A DNA stretch of 64,000 nt. It comes from CAYQQQ01 sp964420125 (GTDB lineage Bacteria > Actinomycetota > Acidimicrobiia > Acidimicrobiales > Microtrichaceae). The DNA lies in contig CAYQQQ010000001.1 of NCBI GenBank assembly GCA_964420125.1, positions 62,001 to 126,000 on the forward strand, in the 5' to 3' direction. The notes under the pieces were generated by a model. It saw only the letters and a program-made list of their open reading frames with translations. It was not told the origin of the DNA and ran no database searches. A program made the translations under genes and the position numbers. Shown piece by piece: positions 8,175 through 16,279 of this stretch (within the stretch, counting starts at the first letter, position 1; each line of letters begins with the position of its first letter).

Positions 8175-8939
8175 ATGCTGCGACGACTTCGCTACGAGTG
8201 GGGCCTCGAGGCCATGTGGTGCGCGTTCGTGATGCGCTCGGAGATGCAGCACATGGGCACGCTGATCGAGCAGACCTACCTGCCGATCCTGCGGCTGATC
8301 CACGAGGACTTCGACCGGGTCGAGCGGGGCTACGCCGGGGTGCGCGCCCGCCGCAAGCGCACCTCGCTGCTCTCCTCGCCCCGCCGTCGCTGGGCGGTCA
8401 CCTACGGCAACTTCGTGCGCGAGCTCGAGTGGGCCTGCGGGGAGCTGAAGTCGCGTCTGCCGGAGCCCGAGTTCGAGGAGCTGATCGTCACCACCATGGG
8501 CGCTCGCCTCGACGACTGGATCGGCTGGATGCAGCCCTGGATGGAGCGGGCCGACCGCCGCACTCCGGGGGGCATGGGCGCGGCGATGCGCAAGGCCGGC
8601 AGCCGCGTCGACACCGCCATGGTGGCCATGACCGCCCCGATCGTCGGCGAGGTGGAGGTGGTGAGCTCCGAGGGCGGCGTCACCGAGATGTACATCCCGA
8701 ACTGCGCCATGCACACCGTCGTGAGCGAGACCCAACCCCAGACCAACGCCTGCCTCTACGGGTGCAAGGCCGCCTGCGAGGCCTACATGGCCGACGGGCC
8801 GATGACTATCCACTTCGAGCCGAACCTGCCCGCCTTCGACTGCCGCATGTGGATCACGGTCCGCGGCGCCGGCGAGACCGCCGGCTCGGGCGACGCCGAC
8901 GGCGGCTCCGGCGAGCGCCCGGAGCTGCTCTCCGCCTGA
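8175..8939 (+). CDS. Unknown protein with C-terminal cysteine cluster
   Basis: A 254-residue protein I do not recognise with confidence. The N-terminal half is helical, rich in Arg and Trp, with no signal peptide. Near residue 175 it has NCAMHT, then CLYGCKAACEAYM, then DCRMWI, giving five Cys in about 50 residues. That layout (Cys, CxxxC, xxC with a final acidic-Cys strand) recalls L-2-amino-thiazoline-4-carboxylate hydrolase and V4R-like proteins, but this is only a resemblance. The start is uncertain: ATG 8175 follows a GGGGG run, and ATG 8214 is possible. It stands alone; a hairpin begins in its stop codon. Confidence 0.65.
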   Translation: MLRRLRYEWGLEAMWCAFVMRSEMQHMGTLIEQTYLPILRLIHEDFDRVERGYAGVRARRKRTSLLSSPRRRWAVTYGNFVRELEWACGELKSRLPEPEFEELIVTTMGARLDDWIGWMQPWMERADRRTPGGMGAAMRKAGSRVDTAMVAMTAPIVGEVEVVSSEGGVTEMYIPNCAMHTVVSETQPQTNACLYGCKAACEAYMADGPMTIHFEPNLPAFDCRMWITVRGAGETAGSGDADGGSGERPELLSA

Positions 8940-8968
8940 CCGCCCGGGTCGCGGACACCGGGCGGTCA
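8937..8968. terminator. Hairpin terminator between convergent genes
   Basis: Perfect 11-bp stem TGACCGCCCGG / CCGGGCGGTCA (8937-8947 and 8958-8968) around a 10-nt loop. It starts in the stop codon of the gene at 8175 and lies before the 3' end of the minus gene at 8991. There is no U tract on either side, so it would be a U-less actinobacterial terminator acting on both strands. Confidence 0.65.
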
Positions 8969-8990
8969 GACCGAGCGTCACCTCAGGACG

Positions 8991-9521
8991 TCAGCCGCCC
9001 TGCTCGGCTTCCTCCGCCTGCTTCTGGGCCACCCAGGCGGTGATCGAGTCGGACATGAGCTTCGTGGAGTCGTAGGTGATCCACTTCTCGGGTACCACCT
9101 CGAAGACCAGCCGGCGCTCGGAGTCGAGCATCTCGGTGAACATCTCCACCAGCGACGGCTCGTCGCCGAGGATCGCCCGGGCGATGTCGGGGTAGACCCA
9201 CGACGCGGTCTCCGCGTCGTCGTGGAGGATGCAGCGGCCCTTGGCGGTCGCCGTCCGGGCGGGGCCCAGGTGCGTGCCGGCGCTGGACACGGCCACCGAG
9301 ACCCGGTCGTCGCGACGGATGGCAGCCACGCGCTTGCGCTGGCTGGTGGCGGTGAGCCAGAAGCGACCATGGCGCCAGATGTAGCTCATGAACACCCCGA
9401 CCGCCCAGTGGTCCTTGGGGCCCCAGATGAAGCAGCACTCGTTCTGGGTGAGCAGCAGCTCCTCTTGGACCTCGGGGTCGAGGGGATAGATGCTCACTTC
9501 TTCGTAGTTCTCGATCGGCAC
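8991..9521 (-). CDS. Pyridoxamine 5'-phosphate oxidase family (split-barrel) protein
   Basis: A 176-residue protein with the FMN/F420-binding split beta-barrel fold. Typical pieces are the first strand before FIWGPKDHWAVGVFMSYIWRHG, FWLTATSQRKRVAAIRRDDRVSVAVS and the later PEKWITYD. Members bind FMN, F420 or heme and act as oxidases or reductases. GTG start with GAGGAGG 5-6 nt before it. It is the last gene of a four-gene minus operon (phosphotransferase, small unknown, SDR, this protein), so it may act on the same substrate as the SDR. Cofactor choice cannot be told from sequence. Confidence 0.8.
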   Translation of the reverse strand: MPIENYEEVSIYPLDPEVQEELLLTQNECCFIWGPKDHWAVGVFMSYIWRHGRFWLTATSQRKRVAAIRRDDRVSVAVSSAGTHLGPARTATAKGRCILHDDAETASWVYPDIARAILGDEPSLVEMFTEMLDSERRLVFEVVPEKWITYDSTKLMSDSITAWVAQKQAEEAEQGG

Positions 9522-9542
9522 GGTGGCCTCCTCAGGGTTGGG

Positions 9543-10310
9543 TCACATCGACATGGGGAAGGTCGTCGACATGCCGCCGTCGACGAAGAGGGTGGAGCCG
9601 GTCATGTAGCCGGAGTGCTCCGAGGCCAGGAAGACCAGTGCGGCGCTCAGGTCGTCGTCGTTGCAGGCACGGGCGACCGGCAGGCCCTTCGAGAGGATCT
9701 CCACGCCGATCTCGGTGAAGGAGCCCACGAAGGTCTCGGTGGCGGAGGCGCCCGGAGCCAGCGAGTTCACGGTGATGCCCATCACCGTGAGCTCCGAGGC
9801 CAGGTTGCGGGTCATGGAGGCGAGGCCGCCCTTGGAGGACCCGTAGGCGCTCACCATGCCGAAGCCCATCACCGCGGACGGCGAGAGGATGTTGATGATG
9901 CGTCCCCAGCCCTTGGCCGCCATGAGTCGGGCGCAGGCCTGGGAGAACCGGAACGGGCCGTTGAGGTTGGTGTCGATGACGTCGACCCACTGGTCCTCCT
10001 CGACCATGAGGAACGGCATCGGCGGGTAAATGCCGGCGTTGTTGACCAGCACGTCGACCCCGCCCTTCCAGTCGACCACCGACTGCACGCCGGCCTCGAC
10101 CTGCTCGCGGGAACGGACGTCGCAGGTGACGGCCAAGGCCTCACCGCCGGCGGCCTCGATCATGGCGACCGTCTCCTCCAGCGGCTCGAGCCGCCGACCG
10201 GTCACCGCGACCGCCGCCCCGGAGCCGGCAAGGGCCTGGGCGAAGCCCCTCCCCAGGCCGGAGCCTCCACCGGTGACGATCGCCACCTTGCCGTCGAGGG
10301 AAATCTCCAT
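9543..10310 (-). CDS. SDR family NAD(P)-dependent oxidoreductase
   Basis: A 255-residue classical short-chain dehydrogenase. It has the cofactor motif TGGGSGLGRG, NNAG, a Ser in ILSPSAV and the catalytic YGSSK. The C-terminus GSTLFVDGGMS is typical of FabG-like enzymes. The Thr-Gly-Arg-Arg after strand 2 (TGRRLE) suggests NADP(H). It lies 21 bp upstream of the split-barrel gene and 32 bp after the small unknown gene in a minus-strand operon. It probably interconverts a hydroxy and keto group in the acyl-CoA or steroid-like catabolism of the region. Confidence 0.9.
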   Translation of the reverse strand: MEISLDGKVAIVTGGGSGLGRGFAQALAGSGAAVAVTGRRLEPLEETVAMIEAAGGEALAVTCDVRSREQVEAGVQSVVDWKGGVDVLVNNAGIYPPMPFLMVEEDQWVDVIDTNLNGPFRFSQACARLMAAKGWGRIINILSPSAVMGFGMVSAYGSSKGGLASMTRNLASELTVMGITVNSLAPGASATETFVGSFTEIGVEILSKGLPVARACNDDDLSAALVFLASEHSGYMTGSTLFVDGGMSTTFPMSM

Positions 10311-10342
10311 GGTCGGTACCTCCTTGGAACCGGTGTCGGGGC

Positions 10343-10807
10343 TCACTGCAGCGATTCGATGGCCGGCCCACACAGCCACCGCGCGTCCTCGGAGGCGGTC
10401 CAACCCGCCTCCTCCTGGATGATCTGGCGGAGTCGGTCGTGACCGTCTCCCCGGCCTCGCACGAGCGCGTCGAGTCGGCCCACCAGGGCCTCCCACCGCT
10501 GGCGGGCGTCCTCCATCTGGCGGCCGTCCTCGAGGACACCTGCGAGGTCCGATCCGAGCCGAGCGTCGTCGTCGGGAGCTCCCGGAGCCGACAGCTCGGC
10601 GCAGAGGTTCTCGAGTCGAGCCTCGATCCGGGGGTTCAGCCGCTCGTAGGGGTCGCCGTTGCGGAGGCGGTCCACCACCTCGTCCAGCGCCAGCACCGCG
10701 GACATCACCTGGATCCGAGCGAACTCGTCGGTCAGCCTCGGCAGCACGTGCTCCTCGAGGGACCGCCGGATCGCCGAGAGCGTCTGGTCGTTGTCGAGCA
10801 GGATCAC
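10343..10807 (-). CDS. Small conserved-type protein next to phosphotransferase (DUF6285-like)
   Basis: A 154-residue, mostly helical, acidic protein without membrane segments. GTG start one base after the stop of the phosphotransferase gene, so the two are translationally coupled. Phosphotransferases of the ACAD10/FadE36 type are often followed by a small DUF6285 protein. The size, helical character (SAIRRSLEEHVLPRL, DEFARIQV) and position fit that, but the assignment rests mainly on context. Its function is unknown; a role as partner of the kinase-like protein is inference. Confidence 0.6.
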   Translation of the reverse strand: MILLDNDQTLSAIRRSLEEHVLPRLTDEFARIQVMSAVLALDEVVDRLRNGDPYERLNPRIEARLENLCAELSAPGAPDDDARLGSDLAGVLEDGRQMEDARQRWEALVGRLDALVRGRGDGHDRLRQIIQEEAGWTASEDARWLCGPAIESLQ

Positions 10808-10808
10808 C

Positions 10809-11789
10809 TCATGCCTCCTGGAGCGACTGGAGCTGGTCGAGCAGCATCGAGATCACCGACTCGCCGGTGGCGGCCAGTCCCGCCACCGAGATCAGGCGCA
10901 GGTCGCTGCCCCCGTTGGCCAGGTCCCGAGCGGCCGCCAGGCCGATGATGGCGCTCTTGGCCATCTCCAGCGCCTGGTAGTAGACGATCCGGGCCGGGTC
11001 GATCTCGGTGCCGGTCAGGCGTTCGTAGTGCTCGGCGAGCTCACCCAGCACCGCGCAGGAGCCGGCGCCCACGGTCTGGGTGAAGGCGATGTCGCTGTGA
11101 GGGTCGCCGACGCGTGCGAGCTCCCAGTCGAGGATCCCGCTGATCCGCCCGTCGTGCCACTTGAGGTTGGGGAGCCGGTAGTCGCCGTGGAGCAGCACCA
11201 GCCGCTCCGACGGTGGAGCCAGCTCGTCGAGCACGTCGAGTGCGTGGGTGAGGATCGGTCGGGGTTGCAGCGAGGTCTCTGCCAGCCGCTGCCGGCACAC
11301 CTCGACCAGCTCCCGCGCCGAGGTGGGGCCGTCGGCGGGCACCGGGAGTCCGTGGTCCTCGACGGTGTGCACCTGGGCGAGTGTCTCCACGAAGCCCCGC
11401 TGCAAGGTCGCTTCGAGGTCGGGGTCCTCGGCCAACCGGGGATCGGTGCTGCGATAGACCTCGCCGGGGACGAACTCCATCAACATGAAGCGGGCCCCGA
11501 GCGCCGCCGGGTCGATCTCGAGGTGGACGGTCCGTGGCACCGGCAGCCCCTGAGGGCCGAGACGGCTCAACAGGAGGTACTCCCTGGCGATGTCGTAGGG
11601 CGGGATCACCCCGTGCTCGGGCTCCGCCCGCAGCACCCAGGACGCAGCACCGGCGTCGGTCTGCACGTCCACCCGGGAGCTGAGCGAGGAGAGCCCGGCG
11701 GGGAACCGCTCCACGCCCACGACGCGACGTACACCGAGTTGCGTCGACTCCGATGTCAGGTACTTCTCGAGCGATTCCAGATCGAACAA
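10809..11789 (-). CDS. Aminoglycoside-phosphotransferase-fold (ACAD10-like) kinase
   Basis: A 326-residue protein with the APH kinase fold. The catalytic loop reads LLHGDYRLPNLKWH and the metal-binding motif ILDWELARVGDP, both intact; the N-lobe has the ASWVLRAEP strand. Homologues near acyl-CoA dehydrogenases (ACAD10, FadE36 types) are thought to phosphorylate hydroxyacyl-CoA so that phosphate can be eliminated. First gene of a four-gene minus operon. Its neighbours support a role in hydroxy-acid breakdown rather than antibiotic resistance. Confidence 0.85.
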   Translation of the reverse strand: MFDLESLEKYLTSESTQLGVRRVVGVERFPAGLSSLSSRVDVQTDAGAASWVLRAEPEHGVIPPYDIAREYLLLSRLGPQGLPVPRTVHLEIDPAALGARFMLMEFVPGEVYRSTDPRLAEDPDLEATLQRGFVETLAQVHTVEDHGLPVPADGPTSARELVEVCRQRLAETSLQPRPILTHALDVLDELAPPSERLVLLHGDYRLPNLKWHDGRISGILDWELARVGDPHSDIAFTQTVGAGSCAVLGELAEHYERLTGTEIDPARIVYYQALEMAKSAIIGLAAARDLANGGSDLRLISVAGLAATGESVISMLLDQLQSLQEA

Positions 11790-11839
11790 CGACCTGCCCC
11801 CCTGGCGTCCACATCCGACTCCGGCCCATGTGCCGGCCC

Positions 11840-11882
11840 ACTTGACCCGTTGAATAATTGCACTAAGTTAGCGGGATCAAGT
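11840..11882. promoter_or_regulatory. Divergent promoter with TAAGTTA palindrome
   Basis: TTGACC (11842-11847), a 16-nt spacer and TAAGTT (11864-11869) form a good promoter toward the plus strand. The -10 lies in ACTAAGTTAGC (11862-11872), one base from the perfect palindrome GCTAAGTTAGC found at 31709. Outer arms ACTTGACCCG and CGGGATCAAGT form a further imperfect inverted repeat. On the minus strand TTGACT (11885-11880) with TGCAAT (11862-11857) could serve the kinase operon. Confidence 0.55.
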
Positions 11883-12004
11883 CAAAGCGATCGTAGCGAC
11901 AGTCGCCGGCCAGCACCAGTGGGAGCACCACGAAGTACCGGCACGGCCCATCCGCAGCTCCGATCGCTGCGCACACGACCAGCAGCCACACGAGGGGGCC
12001 CACG

Positions 12005-12448
12005 ATGATCGACCAGAACTCCGCCCGCGTCACCGTCTTCGAGGACTTCGGCGTCTCCGCCGACACCCTCTACGCGATGCTCGGCGACTTCACCAACCTG
12101 AGCTGGGTGCCCGAGGTCCCCAAGGTCGAGTTCGTCGGTGAGGGTCCGGGGATGGTGCGCAACATGTACATCGCCGAGACCCTCCCCCCCATCGTGGAGC
12201 GCCTCGACGAGCTCGACCCGGCGAGCCGGTCGGTCACCTACTCGATCCCCGAGAACAACCCGCTGCCGGTGAGCGACTACCAGGCCACCATGACCGTCGT
12301 CGAGACCGGCCCCGACACCTGCCGCCTCGAGTGGAGGGCGAGCTTCGAGGCCGCCGGCATCACCGACGAGCAGGCCGACATGGCCATCCAGGCGTTCTAC
12401 GGCTCGGTCATCCCCGGCATCCACGGTGCGCTCGGGGACGCGAGCTGA
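12005..12448 (+). CDS. SRPBCC (polyketide cyclase-like) protein
   Basis: A 147-residue protein with the START-like SRPBCC pattern: an N-terminal strand, the Ser-Ala-Asp-Thr-Leu-Tyr-Ala-Met-Leu-Gly-Asp helix, and a final long amphipathic helix. These bind hydrophobic ligands in a helix-grip cavity; most have no known reaction. It opens the long plus-strand acyl-CoA operon and is followed by an AMP-forming ligase. A role in binding or dehydrating a ring substrate is possible but unproven. Confidence 0.8.
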   Translation: MIDQNSARVTVFEDFGVSADTLYAMLGDFTNLSWVPEVPKVEFVGEGPGMVRNMYIAETLPPIVERLDELDPASRSVTYSIPENNPLPVSDYQATMTVVETGPDTCRLEWRASFEAAGITDEQADMAIQAFYGSVIPGIHGALGDAS

Positions 12449-12488
12449 GACCGGCGGGCGGACCACCTCGGATGACGACGCACCTCCG

Positions 12489-14246
12489 ATGAGCTCCCAG
12501 CGCGACGCCGCTCCGGCTTCGAGCCGTCCCCGTGGCCACGGCTTCCCGCGCTTCGATGCCTCGTACCGCGACCAGTGGATCGAGGCCGGCTTGTGGAGCG
12601 ACGAGACGCTCCACGCGCTGTTCGACCGAACCGTCGAGTCCCGTCCCGACCAGGTGGCGATCACCACCGTGGAACGCCGCGTCACCTTCGCCGAGCTCAA
12701 GGCGGCGAGCGATGCCCTGGCGGCAGGCCTGGTCGGCTGGGGGGTGCGGGCGGGCGACATCGTGGCCGTCCAGCTCCCCAACTGGATCGAGTTCGCCGAG
12801 CTGCAGATCGCCCTGTCCCGCATCGGCGCGGTGATCCAGCCGGTGCACACGGTCTTCCGGGCGCGGGAGCTCGCCAAGCTGCTCGGGTTCTGCCAGACCG
12901 ACTGGATCATCACCCCCGGTCGGTACGAGGGCCACGACTACGCCGCCGTCGTGCGTGGCATCGCCGGCGACCTGCCCTGGCTGAAGGGCCTGCTCGTGGC
13001 CCGGGCCGAGGAGGGCGAGGCGGACGGCGCCGGCGACGGGCTGGAGCTGAGCTCCCTCGAGGCGGTCCGCGCCGAGGGCGCCGCGCACCTGGATCGACTC
13101 GGTGAGCTCACCGACGACCCCGACGCGGTGTTCTACCTGAACTTCACCTCGGGCACCGAAGGCGACCCGAAGGGCTTCCTGCACACCCACAACACCCTGA
13201 TCTCGACCTTCAAGGTGATGTCGCAGGCGCTGGCGGCCATGGACCCCGAGGCCGTCAACCTGGCCTGCTCGCCCATGACCCACAGCTTCGGCCACTTCAC
13301 CACCTACCAGTGCGCGCTGGCGGGCATCCCCATGGTGCTCGTCGACCGGTACCGCCCACAGGACGTGCTCGAGCTGGTCCAGCGCGAACGGGTCACCGCC
13401 ATCTCCGGCACGCCGGCGCACTTCATCGGGATCCTCCACCACCCGGACTTCGCCGGGTACGACACCTCCAGCATCCGCTCGGCCAGCGTCGGGGGAGCGC
13501 GCAGCGCCCCCGAGCTGCTCGAGGAGCTGCAGTCGGCGTGGGGCACGAAGTCCGCCAACACCTACGGCATGGGCGAGAACATCATCCACACCCGCACCAT
13601 GCCCTGGGACCCGCCGGAGAAGGCCGACTCGGTCGGCCAACCCCTCTTCGGGGCGCAGCTGAAGATCCTCGACCCCGAGGACCACTCCCGCGAGCTGCCG
13701 CCCGGCGAGGTGGGCGACATCATGTTCCGCGGGCCCACCCTCTTCGTCGGCTACCACCGACAGGCCGAGCTCACCGCCGCCACCCGCGACGACGACGGCT
13801 GGTTCACCACCGGCGACCTGGGTTGGGTGGACGAGGACGGCTACCTGTTCTTCGCCAGCCGGGCCAAGGAGGTCATCAACCGGGGCGGCACCAAGCTGTA
13901 CCCCAAGGCGACCGAGGACGTCCTGCTGCTGCACCCCGCGATCGACGACGCCGCGGTGGTCGGCATGCCCGACGAGCGCATGGGCGAGCGCGTGTGCGCC
14001 TACGTGATCCTCCACCCCGGCGCCGAGCTGCCCGACCGCGACGAGCTGCGCCGGTTCTTCGACGAGCAGGGCGCCATGAAGTACCTCGTGCCGGATCGCA
14101 CGATCGCGGTCGAGGAGCTGCCCATGACCCCCACCGGCAAGGTGGCCAAGGCGGCGCTCGCCGCCGATGCCGCCGAGCGGGTGTCGGCGGAGACGGCGAC
14201 CGGCTCCGCTGCACCCGACGCGGCACGCGAACGACGAGGACCGTGA
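12489..14246 (+). CDS. AMP-forming acyl-CoA ligase (ANL superfamily)
   Basis: A 585-residue ligase that activates a carboxylic acid to its CoA thioester through an acyl-adenylate. Motifs: phosphate loop NFTSGTEGDPKGFLHTH, adenine-binding TYGMGENI, WFTTGDLGWVDEDG, hinge region RAKEVINRGGTKLYPKATED, and the C-terminal catalytic Lys in MTPTGKVAKAAL. I chose ATG 12489; a GTG at 12426 is in frame but would overlap the SRPBCC gene by 23 bp. Its place at the head of an operon with acyl-CoA dehydrogenases suggests it activates the pathway substrate. Confidence 0.88.
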   Translation: MSSQRDAAPASSRPRGHGFPRFDASYRDQWIEAGLWSDETLHALFDRTVESRPDQVAITTVERRVTFAELKAASDALAAGLVGWGVRAGDIVAVQLPNWIEFAELQIALSRIGAVIQPVHTVFRARELAKLLGFCQTDWIITPGRYEGHDYAAVVRGIAGDLPWLKGLLVARAEEGEADGAGDGLELSSLEAVRAEGAAHLDRLGELTDDPDAVFYLNFTSGTEGDPKGFLHTHNTLISTFKVMSQALAAMDPEAVNLACSPMTHSFGHFTTYQCALAGIPMVLVDRYRPQDVLELVQRERVTAISGTPAHFIGILHHPDFAGYDTSSIRSASVGGARSAPELLEELQSAWGTKSANTYGMGENIIHTRTMPWDPPEKADSVGQPLFGAQLKILDPEDHSRELPPGEVGDIMFRGPTLFVGYHRQAELTAATRDDDGWFTTGDLGWVDEDGYLFFASRAKEVINRGGTKLYPKATEDVLLLHPAIDDAAVVGMPDERMGERVCAYVILHPGAELPDRDELRRFFDEQGAMKYLVPDRTIAVEELPMTPTGKVAKAALAADAAERVSAETATGSAAPDAARERRGP

Positions 14247-14256
14247 GGAGACGACC

Positions 14257-15174
14257 ATGAGGATCGGCATCAGCTGGGATCTGGGAAGCCTCGGCCCCGA
14301 CGCGCCGACCGCCTGGCGCAGCGCGGTGGCCGAGGCGGTCAGCGCGGATCAGCTCGGCTACGACAGCGTGTGGGTGCACGAGGATCGCCGACCGGGCGGC
14401 TGCCCGGCGCCGGCGGTGATGCTCACCTGGATCTCCCGACAGACCCGCAACCTGGCGCTGCGGGAGCTGCGCGGCGTCACCGTGGCCAACCCGGTGCGCA
14501 TCGCCGAGGAGGTGGCCGTGCTCGACGTGTTCTCCCGGGGGCGTGCCGGCATCGGCTTCGCCTCCGCCCGCGCCCAGGGCGTGCCCGCCCGGCGCGTCCA
14601 GGAGGTGCACGACCTCGTCGCCGCGGCCTGGGGGTCCGACGAGCTGCGCTTCAGCGGGGAGCACGTGCGCTTCCCGGCGCACACCCCCGAGGACGCCCCC
14701 GACGGACCGTCGACCCCGGCACCGGGTCGCACCTACCTCCCCCAGTGGGAGTGGGGTCCGATCATCCCCGACTACCTGACGATCACCCCCAAGCCCTTCG
14801 CCGCCCGGCCACCCACCTACTGCGAGATCGTCGACGACGACATCCTTGAGTGGGCGGCGGCCAACGGCGTGTCGCCGTTCGTGGGCGCCGACACGCCGAC
14901 GGCCGAAGGCGTGGAGCGCCTCGAGCGCTACCGGCAGGCCGCGGACCGCCACGGTCGCCGCCCCTGGCAGGTCGAGGCGGTGCTGGAGCGGCGCATGGAC
15001 CTCGACGGCGACACCGACGAGCTGACGCTGGGCGGCGACGTCGACACCCTGGTCGCCCGACTCCGAGACATCACGGCAGCCACCGGGGTGACCCACCTCG
15101 TGTGGCGTCGGGGAGCGGGTGCAGGGGACATGTTCCGCTTCGCGCTCGAGGTGCACCCCCTGCTGCAGACCTGA
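14257..15174 (+). CDS. LLM-class (luciferase-like) oxidoreductase, first copy
   Basis: A 305-residue TIM-barrel flavin/F420 oxidoreductase. It starts MRIGISWDLG and keeps the family's YDSVWVHE, the Asp-Val-Phe-Ser-Arg-Gly-Arg-Ala segment (AEEVAVLDVFSRGRAGIGF) and ITPKPF (the QKP-like strand). Members use F420 or reduced FMN to oxidise or oxygenate alcohols, aldehydes or alkanes. The genome makes F420 (cofD at 62016), so F420 is plausible. RBS GAGGAG lies 6 nt before the ATG. The gene sits between the ligase and a second LLM gene; the substrate is unknown. Confidence 0.85.
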   Translation: MRIGISWDLGSLGPDAPTAWRSAVAEAVSADQLGYDSVWVHEDRRPGGCPAPAVMLTWISRQTRNLALRELRGVTVANPVRIAEEVAVLDVFSRGRAGIGFASARAQGVPARRVQEVHDLVAAAWGSDELRFSGEHVRFPAHTPEDAPDGPSTPAPGRTYLPQWEWGPIIPDYLTITPKPFAARPPTYCEIVDDDILEWAAANGVSPFVGADTPTAEGVERLERYRQAADRHGRRPWQVEAVLERRMDLDGDTDELTLGGDVDTLVARLRDITAATGVTHLVWRRGAGAGDMFRFALEVHPLLQT

Positions 15175-15263
15175 GAGCAGCGGCGGCACCGCCCGGCCGG
15201 GCAGCACCTGCCGCCGTCCCGCCCCCCAAACCGCAACGACGACGAACCGAGGAGCAGAGGCCA

Positions 15264-16268
15264 ATGGAGTTCTGGACCGGAGCAATGGGCGTGGCCCGGA
15301 TGCGGACCATGCCCGGATCGTTGGCCGACGGCTACGACACGTTCGTGCGCGACGCCGTCGACGCCGAGGCGTTCGGGTTCAGCGCCTACGGCGCACCCGA
15401 GCACCACTTCATGTACGACGGCTTCCTCCCCCTGCCGCTGCAGGCGCTGGCCGCCGCCGCCGCCGTGACCTCCAAGATCCGGCTGGTCACCGGCGCCATG
15501 TTGATGACCCTCTACGACCCCATGGAGGCCGCCGAGATCGCCACCACGCTGGACGTGCTCTCGGGTGGACGGGTGACCCTGGGGCTCGGCATGGGCTACC
15601 GACCCATGGAGTTCGACGGCATCGGCACCGCCAAGCGCACGCGCGGCGCACGGCTGACCGAAGCCCTCGAGGTCATGCGGCGGGCCACCAGCGAGGAGGC
15701 CTTCTCCTACGAGGGGAAGCACTACCAGTACCACGGCGCGTCGCTGTCGCCGATGCCCGTGCAACGGCCGATCGACATGTGGTTCTGCGGCGGCACCTCC
15801 GAGCGCGCCGCCCGTCGCGCCGGCGAGGCCGGCGTCCCCTACTGGTTGGCCAACGCCCCCTTCGAGCGCACCGAGGTGATCGTGCAGGAGTACCGGCGCG
15901 TCGGCCGGGAAGCCGGCTGGTCGGAGGACCGCCTGCGCGTGGCGGCGTTCAAGGACATCTGCATCGGAGCCACCGTCGCCGAGGCCGAGGCGATGCGGCA
16001 GATCCTCATCGACTCCTTCTACGAAGAGCACATCCTCGGCTACGGCTACCTGGTCGACGAGGACGGCAACCACGTCTACAACCCGCCCCACGACCATCCG
16101 CTCTACCAGCGCTTCCTGGACAGCTTCTTCTGCGGGACGGTCGAGATGGTGGTCGAGGAGCTGCAGCGCTACGAGGCGCTGGGGATCGAGGCGGTCTTCC
16201 TGCCCTCCATCCAGCGCCAGCTCATCTCCGAGCAGATCATCCCCCACTTCGCATCCCCCGACGACTGA
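15264..16268 (+). CDS. LLM-class oxidoreductase, second copy
   Basis: A 334-residue luciferase-like protein. Typical features are GFSAYGAPEHHFMYDGF near the start, the Ile-Arg-Leu-Val-Thr-Gly strand, LDVLSGGRVTLGLGMGYR, and PMPVQRPIDMWFCGGTSE (the QxPxPP-like region). EHHF near residue 45 resembles the group of FMN-dependent luciferase-like monooxygenases rather than strictly F420 enzymes, so oxygenase activity is possible. It is 89 bp after the first LLM gene and 11 bp before an acyl-CoA dehydrogenase. The two LLM proteins are only distantly alike, so they probably act on different steps. Confidence 0.85.
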   Translation: MEFWTGAMGVARMRTMPGSLADGYDTFVRDAVDAEAFGFSAYGAPEHHFMYDGFLPLPLQALAAAAAVTSKIRLVTGAMLMTLYDPMEAAEIATTLDVLSGGRVTLGLGMGYRPMEFDGIGTAKRTRGARLTEALEVMRRATSEEAFSYEGKHYQYHGASLSPMPVQRPIDMWFCGGTSERAARRAGEAGVPYWLANAPFERTEVIVQEYRRVGREAGWSEDRLRVAAFKDICIGATVAEAEAMRQILIDSFYEEHILGYGYLVDEDGNHVYNPPHDHPLYQRFLDSFFCGTVEMVVEELQRYEALGIEAVFLPSIQRQLISEQIIPHFASPDD

Positions 16269-16279
16269 CCCCCGCCACC

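Noticed and set aside
11862..11872. KstR-type operator (steroid regulon)
   Set aside because: The palindrome GCTAAGTTAGC does not match the AACnnGTT core of KstR or the CAAGnnCTTG core of KstR2.
12426..12488. GTG start for the ligase at 12426
   Set aside because: Overlaps the preceding gene by 23 bp and the extra residues have no family counterpart; ATG 12489 is simpler although its RBS is weak.
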